Shown here: positions 37,197 to 46,171 of the stretch, piece after piece | How the letters are laid out: each line of letters begins with the position of its first letter | Position numbering within the stretch: the first letter of the stretch is position 1 | Assembly (NCBI RefSeq): GCF_004571195.1 | Contig: NZ_CP038271.1 | Span: 1,811,501 to 1,875,500 of the forward strand | DNA from: Legionella geestiana | GTDB lineage: Bacteria; Pseudomonadota; Gammaproteobacteria; Legionellales; Legionellaceae | DNA: 64,000 bases | Direction: 5' to 3' | Notes under the pieces: generated by a model | What the model was told of the DNA's origin: nothing | The model's database searches: none | The model's input: only the letters and a program-made list of their open reading frames with translations | Position numbers and translations under genes: made by a program

Positions 37197-38258
37197 ATGA
37201 GTACGGTTAACGAATCTGTTTTTATGCGCGCGCTAAAGCGCGAACCCGTTGCCCGTACGCCGGTGTGGATGATGCGCCAGGCTGGGCGCTATCTGCCTGA
37301 GTACCGTGCCACCCGTGCACAGGCAGGTGATTTTATGTCACTGTGCAAAACGCCGGAACTCGCCTGCGAAGTCACGCTTCAGCCGTTTCGCCGTTTCGCG
37401 CTGGATGCGGCAATCTTATTTTCTGATATTTTAACCATCCCCGATGCCATGGGGCTTGGGCTGCATTTTGTCGAAGGCGAAGGCCCCTGTTTTGAGCGTC
37501 CGTTAAAGAGCCTTGAGGCGATTGAAAAACTGCGTGTACCGGCACCTGAAACACTTGAATATGTCATGGACGCCGTGCGCCACATTCGCCGCGCGCTGCC
37601 TGAAGGCATTCCGCTTATTGGCTTTGCGGGCAGCCCGTGGACGCTTGCCTGCTACATGCTTGAGGGTGGGAGCAGCAAGGATTTTCGCCACGCACAAAGC
37701 CTGCTTTATCGCGAGCCACGTTCTGCGCACCTGCTTCTGCAGACGCTCGCCGAGGCGGTAACGGATTATCTCAGTAGACAGGTGGAAGCCGGCGCCAATG
37801 CGCTGATGGTGTTTGATACCTGGGGCGGCATACTCTCGCCGGAGGATTACGTGCAGTTCTCCTGCGCGTATATGCAGCGCATTGTCGAGGCTTTAAAAGA
37901 GCGCCATCCCGAGGTACCGGTTACGCTTTTTTCAAAAGGCGCTCACCAGAGTCTCGAACGGCAGGCACAAACCGGCTGTAATGCGCTGGGTATCGACTGG
38001 ACGCTGCCACTGTCTGAGGCGCGAAGACGCGTTGGCAGTGAAGTGGTATTGCAGGGGAACCTTAATCCAGCCATTTTGTTAACGTCTCCTGACTGTATCC
38101 GCACGCAGGTGGAGCGTGTGCTTAAGGATTTTGGTCAGGGAGAGGGGCATATTTTTAACCTTGGCCACGGCGTTACACCCGATGTGCCGGTTGAGCATGT
38201 CGAAGCCATGATTGAAAGCGTACATGCCTTAAGCCCGCACTATCATCAATCGTTCTGA
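37197..38258 (+). CDS. hemE: Uroporphyrinogen decarboxylase
   Basis: 353 residues, ATG behind CGAGGAGC. The signature PVWMMRQAGRYLPEYR is at residues 22-37, with the catalytic Asp in AAILFSDILTIPDAMG. The second signature GFAGSPWTLACYMLEGGSSK is complete. It removes four carboxyls from uroporphyrinogen III to give coproporphyrinogen III. It stands 78 bases after upp and could be co-transcribed. Confidence 0.97.
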   Translation: MSTVNESVFMRALKREPVARTPVWMMRQAGRYLPEYRATRAQAGDFMSLCKTPELACEVTLQPFRRFALDAAILFSDILTIPDAMGLGLHFVEGEGPCFERPLKSLEAIEKLRVPAPETLEYVMDAVRHIRRALPEGIPLIGFAGSPWTLACYMLEGGSSKDFRHAQSLLYREPRSAHLLLQTLAEAVTDYLSRQVEAGANALMVFDTWGGILSPEDYVQFSCAYMQRIVEALKERHPEVPVTLFSKGAHQSLERQAQTGCNALGIDWTLPLSEARRRVGSEVVLQGNLNPAILLTSPDCIRTQVERVLKDFGQGEGHIFNLGHGVTPDVPVEHVEAMIESVHALSPHYHQSF

Positions 38259-38280
38259 GAAAGAGACAAGGAGACAGGGA

Positions 38281-38610
38281 ATGTTTCGTCATCTTCTGGG
38301 AAATGCGTGTATTGGCCTGCTGTTGATAGCGGCTGCTCTCCTGATTGGCATCATGGGGTATCACCATTATGAGGTGATGAGCTGGACGGACGCCTTTTTG
38401 AATGCCTCCATGATTCTCTCAGGCATGGGACCTGCCGCCACCATGATGAGCACCGGCGGCAAAATTTTTGCCGGTTGTTATGCGCTCTTTTCAGGGCTGA
38501 TATTCATCGCCATCATGGCGCTGGTTTTTACCCCCATTATCCATGCGTTTTTTCGAAAAATTCACCTGGAAAGTGCACGCAACATCCATCACGGAACAAC
38601 GCCGCCCTAA
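38281..38610 (+). CDS. Small two-helix membrane protein, channel-like pore segment
   Basis: 109 residues, starting 22 bases after hemE with AAGGAGA upstream. Two hydrophobic helices (GLLLIAAALLIGIMGY and ALFSGLIFIAIMALVFTPI) flank a re-entrant-looking segment (WTDAFLNASMILSGMGP). This resembles the two-helix fold of ion channels but lacks a TVGYGD filter. It resembles a group of conserved small proteins of unknown function. A role in ion transport is speculation. Confidence 0.6.
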   Translation: MFRHLLGNACIGLLLIAAALLIGIMGYHHYEVMSWTDAFLNASMILSGMGPAATMMSTGGKIFAGCYALFSGLIFIAIMALVFTPIIHAFFRKIHLESARNIHHGTTPP

Positions 38611-38639
38611 CGGATACTGACGTTATACAACGTAGGTTT

Positions 38640-39500
38640 TGGCATTCGCACACGTGTCATTCCCGCGAAGGCGCTGAGGAATCCCGACATATTTTTGTAC
38701 AGCGGGCCAGTTTCAACCAGCTCAGACAAGGCTTTGATGAGTTACTGAGAACTTGAAGTGCTTACAAATCCGTGATCACGTTATTTTTCGCAAAAAAAGA
38801 ATCGGGATCACCCGGCGCGGGAGGCAGGGAACTATCCCTGAAAAAGCACAGTGCCAATACAGGGATGGGTTCCCGCCTGCGCGGGAATGACAGGATTCGG
38901 GGTGTGTGCAGAGGCCAAAATCTCTCCCACACTGTCTTCCCCGCGCAGGCGGGGACCCATTCAGGAGGTTGCACGGTGCCAACGCATGGTTCGGAACCCG
39001 CATGCTCGTTGTACAAAAATATGTCGGGATTCCTCAGCGTGGGAGGCAGGGAACTATCCCTGAAAAGGCACAGTGCCAATACAGGGATGGATTCCCGCCT
39101 GCGCGGGAATGACAGGATTCGGGGTGTGTGCAGAGGCCAAAATCTCTCCCACACTGTCTTCCCCGCGCAGGCGGGGACCCATTCAGGAGGTTGCACGGTG
39201 CCAACGCATGGTTCGGAACCCGCATGCTCGTTGTACAAAAATATGTCGGGATTCCTCAGCGTGGGAGGCAGGGAACTATCCCTGAAAAGGCACAGTGCCA
39301 ATACAGGGATGGATTCCCGCCTTCGCGGGAATGACAGGGTTTCAGGCCTGTAGAGTGGCCAAAATCTCTCCCACACTGTCTTCCCCGCGCAGGCGGGGAC
39401 CCATTCAGGAGGTTGCACGGTGCCAACGCATGGTTCGGAACCCGCATGCCCGTTGTACAAAAATATGTCGGGATTCCTCAGCGCGAAGGCGGGAATCCAT
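38640..39500. repeat. Tandem array of 222-bp units with ATTCCC-N8-GGGAAT palindromes
   Basis: About three full units with a 222-bp period (equivalent positions near 38851, 39073 and 39295) plus flanking partial pieces. Each unit carries CTTCCCCGCGCAGGCGGGGA, a segment with GTACAAAAATATGTCGGGAT, and a perfect palindrome ATTCCCGCCTGCGCGGGAAT (39091-39110) or its CTTCGC variant (39313-39332). The first unit has GTTCCC instead. The palindrome fits the neisserial dRS3 consensus ATTCCC-N8-GGGAAT. The stretch from hemE's neighbour to the next gene (38611-39625) holds no other supported gene. Confidence 0.92.
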
Positions 39501-39625
39501 CTTACAGATTGATTGAATGCCGCATTGTGTATGGTTCTCTGCCTTCGCACGAATGACAATCGTCAAAGCGCACCCGAACAAGCCAAAAATCAAAGATGGC
39601 CAAAGTCCATAGCGATTGCCTTCAA

Positions 39626-41245
39626 TCATTTCCAAGGGTCTGGGCGCATGGAAAATGGTGTCGGTGCCGTGTTGGGGCGGTCTGCGGGAGTGGCCGCCGG
39701 GGCATCTCCTGGCGCACGCATCATCGCGCGAACCCGGCGCAGCATGTCAGAATCCGGTGCCATTCCGGCAGTAAGTTGTGACTGCATGCGGCGATGACGC
39801 AGTGCGAGCATTTCCATGAGACTGCCAAGTGGTTGGGGATTTTCAACAATGGCGCGCGGCATCGGCATGCCGGGGCGCGGCATCTGGCTCGCAATGGTGC
39901 GATAACTGTGTTCAATCGTGCCATGACGGCGGCGGGAGTCTTCCGGCGTTGGGCGTGGAACCGGTACTGGCATTGCCATGCGCGGCGCAAGGGGCGTGGA
40001 GGCCGGTGCGCTGTATTCCATGTTCGCAGGAGTAGCCGCCGGTTCTTTCATGCTTTGTTTGCGCACATCTTCACGGCTTTCGAGAATGCTTTGTCGCTGA
40101 TTGAGCAGCGACTGATAATCTTCACTAAGCCGATTCACACGCATCTGGCACACTTTTTCCTGGCGCTGCAAGTCAAGTTTTGAAGTTTCAACCTGTTGCG
40201 CCACCGCACGCTTGATGGAGCGAAACTCAGGCTCGCGGGCATCAAAATTCTGCCGCGCTTCTTCACGTGCAGTTAAAGAGAGGTCTTCAAAACGGGTGTT
40301 GGCCGGCAACAGGTAGCAGGTATTACCATCCCGCACCACCTGCAGTTCAGGACGAAGAATATAGGCCGCATTGTGGGCTTCAAGGCAGGGTTCCCAATTG
40401 TGGTCGAATGCACAGCGGTTCCCGGCAACGACATCGTGCCATTCTGCAAGGTGCTGGCTCGCTATCAGATTTTGCAGCACACCGGCTGTCAGTTCGTGAT
40501 TGACCGCATCTCCTCGTAACTGGAGTGCTTCGAAATGTGCCAGTGCCTGCTCGGCATGGAGCATGGCTTCCAGTCGATGCTGGGCGAGATGGGCTTCCAG
40601 AAACTGCAGGTCATCGGGCAATCCTCTCAGAATCGCATGCTCCATGTGCTGCAGCAGGAGGGTGGTTTCTTCGCCAAATATAACGAGATGCTCGCGGGAG
40701 GTGCGCAGGGCATTAAGCAGTTCCTCTTCTGCCGCCAGCGCCATCGCTTTTTCTTCTATCAGTGCATCAGCGGTTTTCAGTGCGAGGGTATAGGCGTCAT
40801 CCGCTTCCATCCAGACGATTCCCCGTGCAGAGTGCGAGGAAGCGTTGGCTTCACGGATGCGCTCGGCGTTTTTCTGAAGTAAAGCATCAATCTGTTTTTG
40901 AATTTCACGGTTTAAGGCTTTGCGATGCTGAGCCCGGCTCATTTTTTTTAAGAGAAAGTGTGCCAGCAACCGATGGTAGAGCATTTTTTCATCGCGTTCG
41001 CTGATGCGATGGTGTGCCTTGATGCTGTCGATTTCATCAAGCTCACGCTCAGTTTCCGCAAGAAGCTGCTGAGCGCGCGGCATCTGCAGTAAACGTGCGA
41101 AGTCTGCGGGACTGTGAACGCCGTGACGCGCCAGAGAATAGTTAATATAGGAGTTCCATGCTCTCGCATCTATCGTTGGGTTTGGGCGCATTTTTAAGAC
41201 ATCAAAAGCGTGTGTCAGTCGGGTCGTCAGAGTAGGCGCGGGCAT
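39626..41245 (-). CDS. Coiled-coil protein of unknown function, effector candidate
   Basis: 539 residues from the ATG at 41245, which has CAGGAAC upstream. It is largely helical and charged: KKMSRAQHRKALNREIQKQI and a long heptad-like stretch around KLDLQRQEKVCQMRVNRLS. A Pro/Met/Ala-rich, low-complexity tail (about 410-539) is rich in RPTP and PMPRP. No signal peptide, transmembrane helix or catalytic motif is visible, and I do not recognise the family. Large coiled-coil proteins with disordered tails are common among Legionella type IVB substrates. That role is inference. Confidence 0.6.
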   Translation of the reverse strand: MPAPTLTTRLTHAFDVLKMRPNPTIDARAWNSYINYSLARHGVHSPADFARLLQMPRAQQLLAETERELDEIDSIKAHHRISERDEKMLYHRLLAHFLLKKMSRAQHRKALNREIQKQIDALLQKNAERIREANASSHSARGIVWMEADDAYTLALKTADALIEEKAMALAAEEELLNALRTSREHLVIFGEETTLLLQHMEHAILRGLPDDLQFLEAHLAQHRLEAMLHAEQALAHFEALQLRGDAVNHELTAGVLQNLIASQHLAEWHDVVAGNRCAFDHNWEPCLEAHNAAYILRPELQVVRDGNTCYLLPANTRFEDLSLTAREEARQNFDAREPEFRSIKRAVAQQVETSKLDLQRQEKVCQMRVNRLSEDYQSLLNQRQSILESREDVRKQSMKEPAATPANMEYSAPASTPLAPRMAMPVPVPRPTPEDSRRRHGTIEHSYRTIASQMPRPGMPMPRAIVENPQPLGSLMEMLALRHRRMQSQLTAGMAPDSDMLRRVRAMMRAPGDAPAATPADRPNTAPTPFSMRPDPWK

Positions 41246-41473
41246 GTTCGGTTCCTGAAAGATACAGAGCAATTGAATCATTATATACCATAATGGCACA
41301 AAATGCCCATCGGATTTTCAGCCCTCACCTGCCTGCAGGCATGAAGGCAGTGCTCTGCACCAGCATGCCATTAGAACAGGGCATTTGCCTGCAGCTTCGC
41401 CTGACGAAATGAGGACACACTCCGCTAATATATGGTATATTGCCTGCCTTTTCGCATGAAAGTGGAGGCACCT

Positions 41474-42859
41474 GTGTTTGAAAATCTGACCGAACGGCTG
41501 TCGCATGCCTTTAAGGTGATGAGCGGGCAGGCGCGCTTTACCGAGGAAAACATGCAGCAGGCGCTGCGTGAAGTGCGCCTGTCATTGCTGGAAGCCGATG
41601 TGGCATTGCCGGTAGTCAAGGATTTTCTCGAAGGGGTGCGTCAGAAGGCGCTTGGTGAAGATGTACACACCGACCTGAAGCCAGGAGAGGCGCTCGTCAA
41701 AATTGTGCACGATGAACTGGTGCACCTGATGGGGGATACCCGTGTTGCCTTGAATTTTAAGGCGCAGCCGCCGGCGGTATTCTTAATGTGCGGCCTGCAG
41801 GGCTCTGGTAAAACGACAACGACTGCAAAGCTTGCGCGCTACCTGATTGAAACAGAAAAAAAGAAAGTCATGCTGGTGAGTGCGGACGTGTATCGTCCGG
41901 CCGCTATTGACCAGCTGAAAGTATTGTCCGAGCAGGTTGGCGCGATGTTCTGGCCCTCGCATGCCGGGGAAGACCCGGTAGCGATTGCTGAAGCCGCACT
42001 CGAGCATGCCCGCAGGCAGTTTGCCGATGTGCTGATTGTGGATACAGCCGGGCGGCTGCACATCGACAGTGCAATGATGGATGAAATCGCGCGTCTTCAT
42101 AAGGCGGTCAATCCGCTGGAAACGCTTTTTGTCGTTGACAGCATGACCGGCCAGGACGCGGCCAACACTGCGAAAGCGTTTCACGATACGCTGCCGCTTA
42201 CCGGGGTCATTCTTACTAAAACCGACGGGGATGCCCGCGGGGGCGCCGCACTTTCCGTGCGCCAGATAACCGGCCAGCCTATCAAGTTTCTTGGAACCGG
42301 TGAAAAAACGACGGCCCTTGAGCCGTTTCACCCTGAACGGGTTGCCTCACGCATCCTCGGCATGGGGGACTTGCTCACTCTTATCGAGGAAGTGGAGCGC
42401 AAGGCCGACAAAAAAACGAGCGAGAAGCTTGCCAAAAAAATCAGCAAGGGAAAAGGCTTTGACCTTGAGGACTATCGCCAGCAGATTCTGCAGATGAATT
42501 CCATGGGAGGGCTGCAGGGCATGATGGCGAAACTGCCTGGCATGAGTCAGCTGCCAAAGCAGGCCATGCAGCAGGTCAATGACAGCATGCTGGTTAAAAC
42601 GCTTGCCATCATCGATTCCATGACCTTGAAAGAGCGGCGTCTGCCTAAGCTGATTGTAGGCTCACGCAAGCGGCGGATTGCCAATGGCTCTGGTACGGCA
42701 ATTCCTGATGTTAACCGCGTGCTCAAGCAGTTTGAGCAGATGCAGAAGATGATGAAGAAGTTTACAAAGCCCGGAGGCATGCAAAAAATGATGCGTGGCC
42801 TCGGTGGTCTTGCGGGAATGCAGGGGCTTAAGGGCCTCTTTCCCGGGGATAAGAATTAG
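41474..42859 (+). CDS. ffh: Signal recognition particle protein Ffh
   Basis: 461 residues from GTG 41474, with GTGGAGG upstream; a longer frame starts at 41432 but gives an unconserved leader. The N domain starts MFENLTERLSHAF. GTPase motifs are GLQGSGKTTTT (G1), DTAGR (G3), TKTDGDARGG (G4 region) and LGTGEK (G5). The Met-rich M domain at about 330-430 binds 4.5S RNA (NSMGGLQGMMAKLPGM). Ffh targets nascent membrane proteins to FtsY. The 230 bases upstream separate it from the divergent coiled-coil gene. Confidence 0.96.
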   Translation: MFENLTERLSHAFKVMSGQARFTEENMQQALREVRLSLLEADVALPVVKDFLEGVRQKALGEDVHTDLKPGEALVKIVHDELVHLMGDTRVALNFKAQPPAVFLMCGLQGSGKTTTTAKLARYLIETEKKKVMLVSADVYRPAAIDQLKVLSEQVGAMFWPSHAGEDPVAIAEAALEHARRQFADVLIVDTAGRLHIDSAMMDEIARLHKAVNPLETLFVVDSMTGQDAANTAKAFHDTLPLTGVILTKTDGDARGGAALSVRQITGQPIKFLGTGEKTTALEPFHPERVASRILGMGDLLTLIEEVERKADKKTSEKLAKKISKGKGFDLEDYRQQILQMNSMGGLQGMMAKLPGMSQLPKQAMQQVNDSMLVKTLAIIDSMTLKERRLPKLIVGSRKRRIANGSGTAIPDVNRVLKQFEQMQKMMKKFTKPGGMQKMMRGLGGLAGMQGLKGLFPGDKN

Positions 42860-42935
42860 TGATTGACGCACCCCTGCGGGTTTCGTACAATACACGGCAT
42901 TTTTACGTAATCTACTCTTGAAGCAGAGGAAAACA

Positions 42936-43190
42936 ATGGTCGTTATTCGTTTGTCATTGGCCGGCGCTAAAAAGCGTCCTTTTTATCATGTCGTTGTCAC
43001 TGACAGCCGCAAACGTCGCGATGGCGGTTACATTGAGCGCATCGGTTATTACAACCCGATAGCACGTGGTCAGGAAACTGAACTGCATCTTGATACTGAG
43101 CGCCTCCAGTACTGGCAGAGCGTTGGTGCCCAGATGTCTGACAGAGTGCTGTCACTGGTCAAGGCATTCAGCAAAAAAGCTGCAGCATAA
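42936..43190 (+). CDS. rpsP: Ribosomal protein bS16
   Basis: 84 residues, ATG at 42936. The bS16 pattern [20 protein letters not shown], then [18 protein letters not shown], is complete. It begins the conserved rpsP-rimM-trmD-rplS operon, 76 bases after ffh. Confidence 0.97.
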   Translation: MVVIRLSLAGAKKRPFYHVVVTDSRKRRDGGYIERIGYYNPIARGQETELHLDTERLQYWQSVGAQMSDRVLSLVKAFSKKAAA

Positions 43191-43191
43191 G

Positions 43192-43701
43192 GTGACCGAG
43201 GTTTCCAGCCGGATAGTGGTCGGCCGTTTTGGTCGGCCGCATGGTATAAAAGGCGCGATTGTCGTGCATTCTTTTACCAGTCCTGAAGACTCACTGCTGC
43301 AGTATATGCCATGGCAGATATGCAGGAGCGGGCGCTGGCAAGACGTTTCACTGATAAAAGTAGACGTTCAGGGGCGATTGATACTGGCGCAGGTCGAAGG
43401 CTATATAACACGCGAAGACGTGGCGTCCCTCACCAACCTTGATATTGCTGTTGACCGAGGGCTGTTGCCACAATTGCCGGAAGGTGAGTACTACTGGTTT
43501 GACCTTGTCGGCATGGAAGTTGTGACCTCCAGTGGTGTTATGCTGGGCACGGTGACTGAGCTGATGCCTACAGGTGCCAATGATGTGCTGGTTATTGATG
43601 GTGAAAAGCGCCATCTTGTGCCGTGGCTGATGGAGCGTGTGGTGCAGGCAGTAGACATGCAGCATCGCCGCATCACGGTCGACTGGGATCCGGATTTTTA
43701 G
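43192..43701 (+). CDS. rimM: Ribosome maturation factor RimM
   Basis: 169 residues with a GTG start one base after the rpsP stop. The N-terminal RimM barrel shows VVGRFGRPHGIKGAIVVHSF, and the PRC-like barrel follows with EGEYYWFDLVGMEVVTSSG and LVPWLMERVVQAVDMQ. It helps 30S assembly at the S19 and 3' domain. It is part of the rpsP operon. Confidence 0.95.
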   Translation: MTEVSSRIVVGRFGRPHGIKGAIVVHSFTSPEDSLLQYMPWQICRSGRWQDVSLIKVDVQGRLILAQVEGYITREDVASLTNLDIAVDRGLLPQLPEGEYYWFDLVGMEVVTSSGVMLGTVTELMPTGANDVLVIDGEKRHLVPWLMERVVQAVDMQHRRITVDWDPDF

Positions 43702-43704
43702 CCG

Positions 43705-44511
43705 ATGCTCTACCTTGGCGCTGTCAGCGTGCTGCCTGAAGTGTTTGAAGGCCTGCACCACGGTGTGACCGGGCGGGCGATTCAGCGGGGGCTGGTGCAG
43801 TTTAACTGCTGGAACCCACGCGAGTGGGCACCGCGTCCCTGGCGACAGGTGGATGACAAGCCCTATGGTGGCGGACCTGGCATGGTGCTGTCGTACGAGC
43901 CGCTTGCAGCCGCCATTCGACATGCCAGAGCGCAGATGCCGGCCGCGTGCCGCACGATTTATTTAAGCCCTCAGGGGCGCGTGATTCGCCAGCAGGATTT
44001 AAATACCGTGGCGGAGCGCAAGCAGCCGCTGCTGTTTATAGCAGGGCGTTATGAAGGCATAGACGAGCGCATTATCACCCGTTTTGTGGATGAGGAATGG
44101 TCGCTTGGCGATTTTGTACTGAGTGGTGGCGAGCTCGCGGCCATGGTGTTTATGGACGCGATTGTGCGATTGCTTCCCGGTAGCCTTGGGCATCAGGGAT
44201 CGGCGCAGCAGGATTCCTTCATGGAGGGAATACTGGATTGCCCGCATTATACCCGGCCTGAATGTGTCGAGGGGATGGTCGTACCGCCGGTGCTCATGGG
44301 GGGTAACCACCGCGATATTGAGCGCTGGCGCAGAAAGATGGCACTTGGAAACACATGGCTGAAGCGGCCGGATTTACTGGCGAACATGCCAGCAGAAGGG
44401 CGTGATGCGCAGTTACTGGAAGAATTTATCCGCGAGCGGGCACCATCCAGCGGGGATAGTGCACCGGGCGCAAGTTTTAACGAGGAGCAACCAAATGACA
44501 AACATTATTGA
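43705..44511 (+). CDS. trmD: tRNA (guanine-N1)-methyltransferase
   Basis: 268 residues, slightly longer than E. coli TrmD (255). It methylates G37 of tRNAs with a 3' G. SPOUT-family signatures: [45 protein letters not shown], and [19 protein letters not shown] forming the trefoil knot. The C-terminus extends over the start of rplS, which it overlaps by 17 bases. Confidence 0.96.
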   Translation: MLYLGAVSVLPEVFEGLHHGVTGRAIQRGLVQFNCWNPREWAPRPWRQVDDKPYGGGPGMVLSYEPLAAAIRHARAQMPAACRTIYLSPQGRVIRQQDLNTVAERKQPLLFIAGRYEGIDERIITRFVDEEWSLGDFVLSGGELAAMVFMDAIVRLLPGSLGHQGSAQQDSFMEGILDCPHYTRPECVEGMVVPPVLMGGNHRDIERWRRKMALGNTWLKRPDLLANMPAEGRDAQLLEEFIRERAPSSGDSAPGASFNEEQPNDKHY

Positions 44512-44860
44512 CGTTATCAATGCCGAGCAGATGCAGGGCAAGAGCATTCCTGAATTTGGCCCAGGCGACACGGTGCTGGTACAGGTCAAGGTGAAAGAGG
44601 GTGCCAGAGAGCGTTTGCAGGCTTTTGAAGGTGTTGTTATTGCCAAGCGCAACCGTGGTCTGAATTCAGCATTTACTGTGCGTAAAATTTCTCACGGTGT
44701 AGGTGTTGAGCGTGTGTTTCAGACATACAGCCCGGTGGTTGACAGCATTGCTGTGATTCGCCGCGGGGATGTTCGCCGTGCGAAGCTCTACTACCTGCGC
44801 AACCTTGCCGGTCGTGCTGCACGTATCCGCGAAAAGCTGGCGACCAAAAAAGCAGACTAA
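44495..44860 (+). CDS. rplS: Ribosomal protein bL19
   Basis: 121 residues from the ATG at 44495 behind CGAGGAG. bL19 features: [54 protein letters not shown] and [14 protein letters not shown]. It closes the rpsP-rimM-trmD-rplS operon. Confidence 0.97.
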   Translation: MTNIIDVINAEQMQGKSIPEFGPGDTVLVQVKVKEGARERLQAFEGVVIAKRNRGLNSAFTVRKISHGVGVERVFQTYSPVVDSIAVIRRGDVRRAKLYYLRNLAGRAARIREKLATKKAD

Positions 44861-44863
44861 GGT

Positions 44864-45328
44864 TTGCGCATTCGTCAGGTTTTACCAACGCCTGCGGGGC
44901 TTTTGTGTGTCGATCATGACACACACGTCCTGCAGCGTGCTTTTTTTATGCCGGATGGTGAAATACAGACGGCAGACGATCTTTTTTCCTGCCATATCCG
45001 CGACACGCTCGCGGCATGGTGTCTTAGTCCTCAATCCCCATTGAATGTGCCTCTGGAGCCAGCTGCAACACCCTTTCAGCGTGTGTTTCGTGAAGCGCTG
45101 CTGCAAATTCCAGCGGGGCAGACGGTCTCTTACGGAGAGCTTGCGAGAACGCTGCGCACATCCCCGCGTGCCGTTGGTCAAGCCTGCAGACTGAACCCAC
45201 TGGTTCTGTTCGTGCCCTGCCACCGGGTTGTTGCGAATTCCGGACTCGGTGGTTACATGGGCTCCAGCGCACCTTCTTCTGTGAAGCGGGCATTGTTGCA
45301 TCATGAAAATTTTTACGCGCAGCAATAA
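44864..45328 (+). CDS. ogt: Methylated-DNA--protein-cysteine methyltransferase
   Basis: 154 residues from a TTG three bases after rplS. No ATG gives the full N-terminal domain, so the TTG start is inferred. The active site PCHRVVANSGLGGYMG and the helix-turn-helix segment GQTVSYGELARTL are present. It transfers alkyl groups from O6-alkylguanine to its own Cys. Placement after rplS may give read-through expression. Confidence 0.9.
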   Translation: MRIRQVLPTPAGLLCVDHDTHVLQRAFFMPDGEIQTADDLFSCHIRDTLAAWCLSPQSPLNVPLEPAATPFQRVFREALLQIPAGQTVSYGELARTLRTSPRAVGQACRLNPLVLFVPCHRVVANSGLGGYMGSSAPSSVKRALLHHENFYAQQ

Positions 45329-45389
45329 CGCTCCATGCTGAGCGAAGCGCCGTGCACCCCAATGCCAGGTGCCATGAATGAACACAAAA

Positions 45390-46045
45390 CGTTGTATTTA
45401 ATAGACTTTTCGGATGAGCTTCGCGCCGCGAAGCCCGGCATCGGGTATCCCCAAAGGCCGGATGCTTTTTTCGTGCATCCTATCCCGCGCTTATCAGCGC
45501 AGGCTACAGCGCCATTTTTAAATAAATTATTGTATTTAAAGTGTTTTTTGTAGGCTGGGTTGAGCGCCGCGAAGCCCGGCATCGGGTATCCCCAAAGGCC
45601 GGATGCTTTTTTCGCGCATCCTATCCCGCGCTTATCAGCGCAGGCTACGGCGCCATTTTTAAATAAATTATTGTATTTAAAGTGTTTTTTGTAGGCTGGG
45701 CTGAGTGCCGCGAAGCCCGGCAGCGGGTATCCCCAAAGGCCGGATGTTTTTTTCGCCCATCCTATCCCGCGCTTATCAGCGCAGGCTACAGCGCCATTTT
45801 TAAATAAATTATTGTATTTAAAGTGTTTTTTTGTAGGCTGGGTTGAGCGCAGCGAAGCCTGGCATCGGATGTCATCATCTGTCGGATGCTTGTTCAGGCA
45901 TCTCTCCCGCGCTTATCAGCGCAGGCTACCGCATTTTATAGATAAAACAAAAAGTTAAAAGGCCGGGCTTTGCATCGCGAAGCCCGGCAGCGGATGTCAT
46001 CTCGCGCACCTATCCCCGGGCTTATCTCCGAGGCAACGGCGCTAC
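45390..46045. repeat. Tandem array of 141-142 bp repeats, inverted relative to the 27.2 kb copies
   Basis: TAGGCTGGG starts at 45551, 45692 and 45834 mark successive units, with partial or degenerate copies at both ends (from about 45390 and to about 46045). Each has a CGAAGCCCGGCATCGGGTAT core, a CGCGCTTATCAGCGCAGGCT end and, in the inner units, an AT-rich TAAATAAATTATTGTATTTA spacer. The whole 45329-46171 gap holds this array and a promoter, and no other supported gene. Confidence 0.9.
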
Positions 46046-46090
46046 AGAAACACTAAGCCAACAAAAAGATTAAAAAATATACAGATGTTG

Positions 46091-46119
46091 TTTACATATT
46101 CATTATGTTCTGTTATTAT
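46091..46119 (+). promoter_or_regulatory. Sigma-70 type promoter for the 46.2 kb gene
   Basis: TTTACA (46091-46096), a 17-base spacer and TATTAT (46114-46119), in AT-rich DNA about 45 bases before the coding region. A good match in both hexamers and spacing. Confidence 0.6.
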
Positions 46120-46171
46120 CCTCACGAGTCATTAATCGCGTCCTTAAGCAATTATCCAGTCAGAGGTTCAT

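Noticed and set aside
38762..39559. 265-codon open frame on the minus strand through the repeat array
   Set aside because: The 222-bp unit is a multiple of three, so a frame stays open through every copy. The translation is repetitive, has no ribosome site, and follows the palindromes; it is a product of the repeats.
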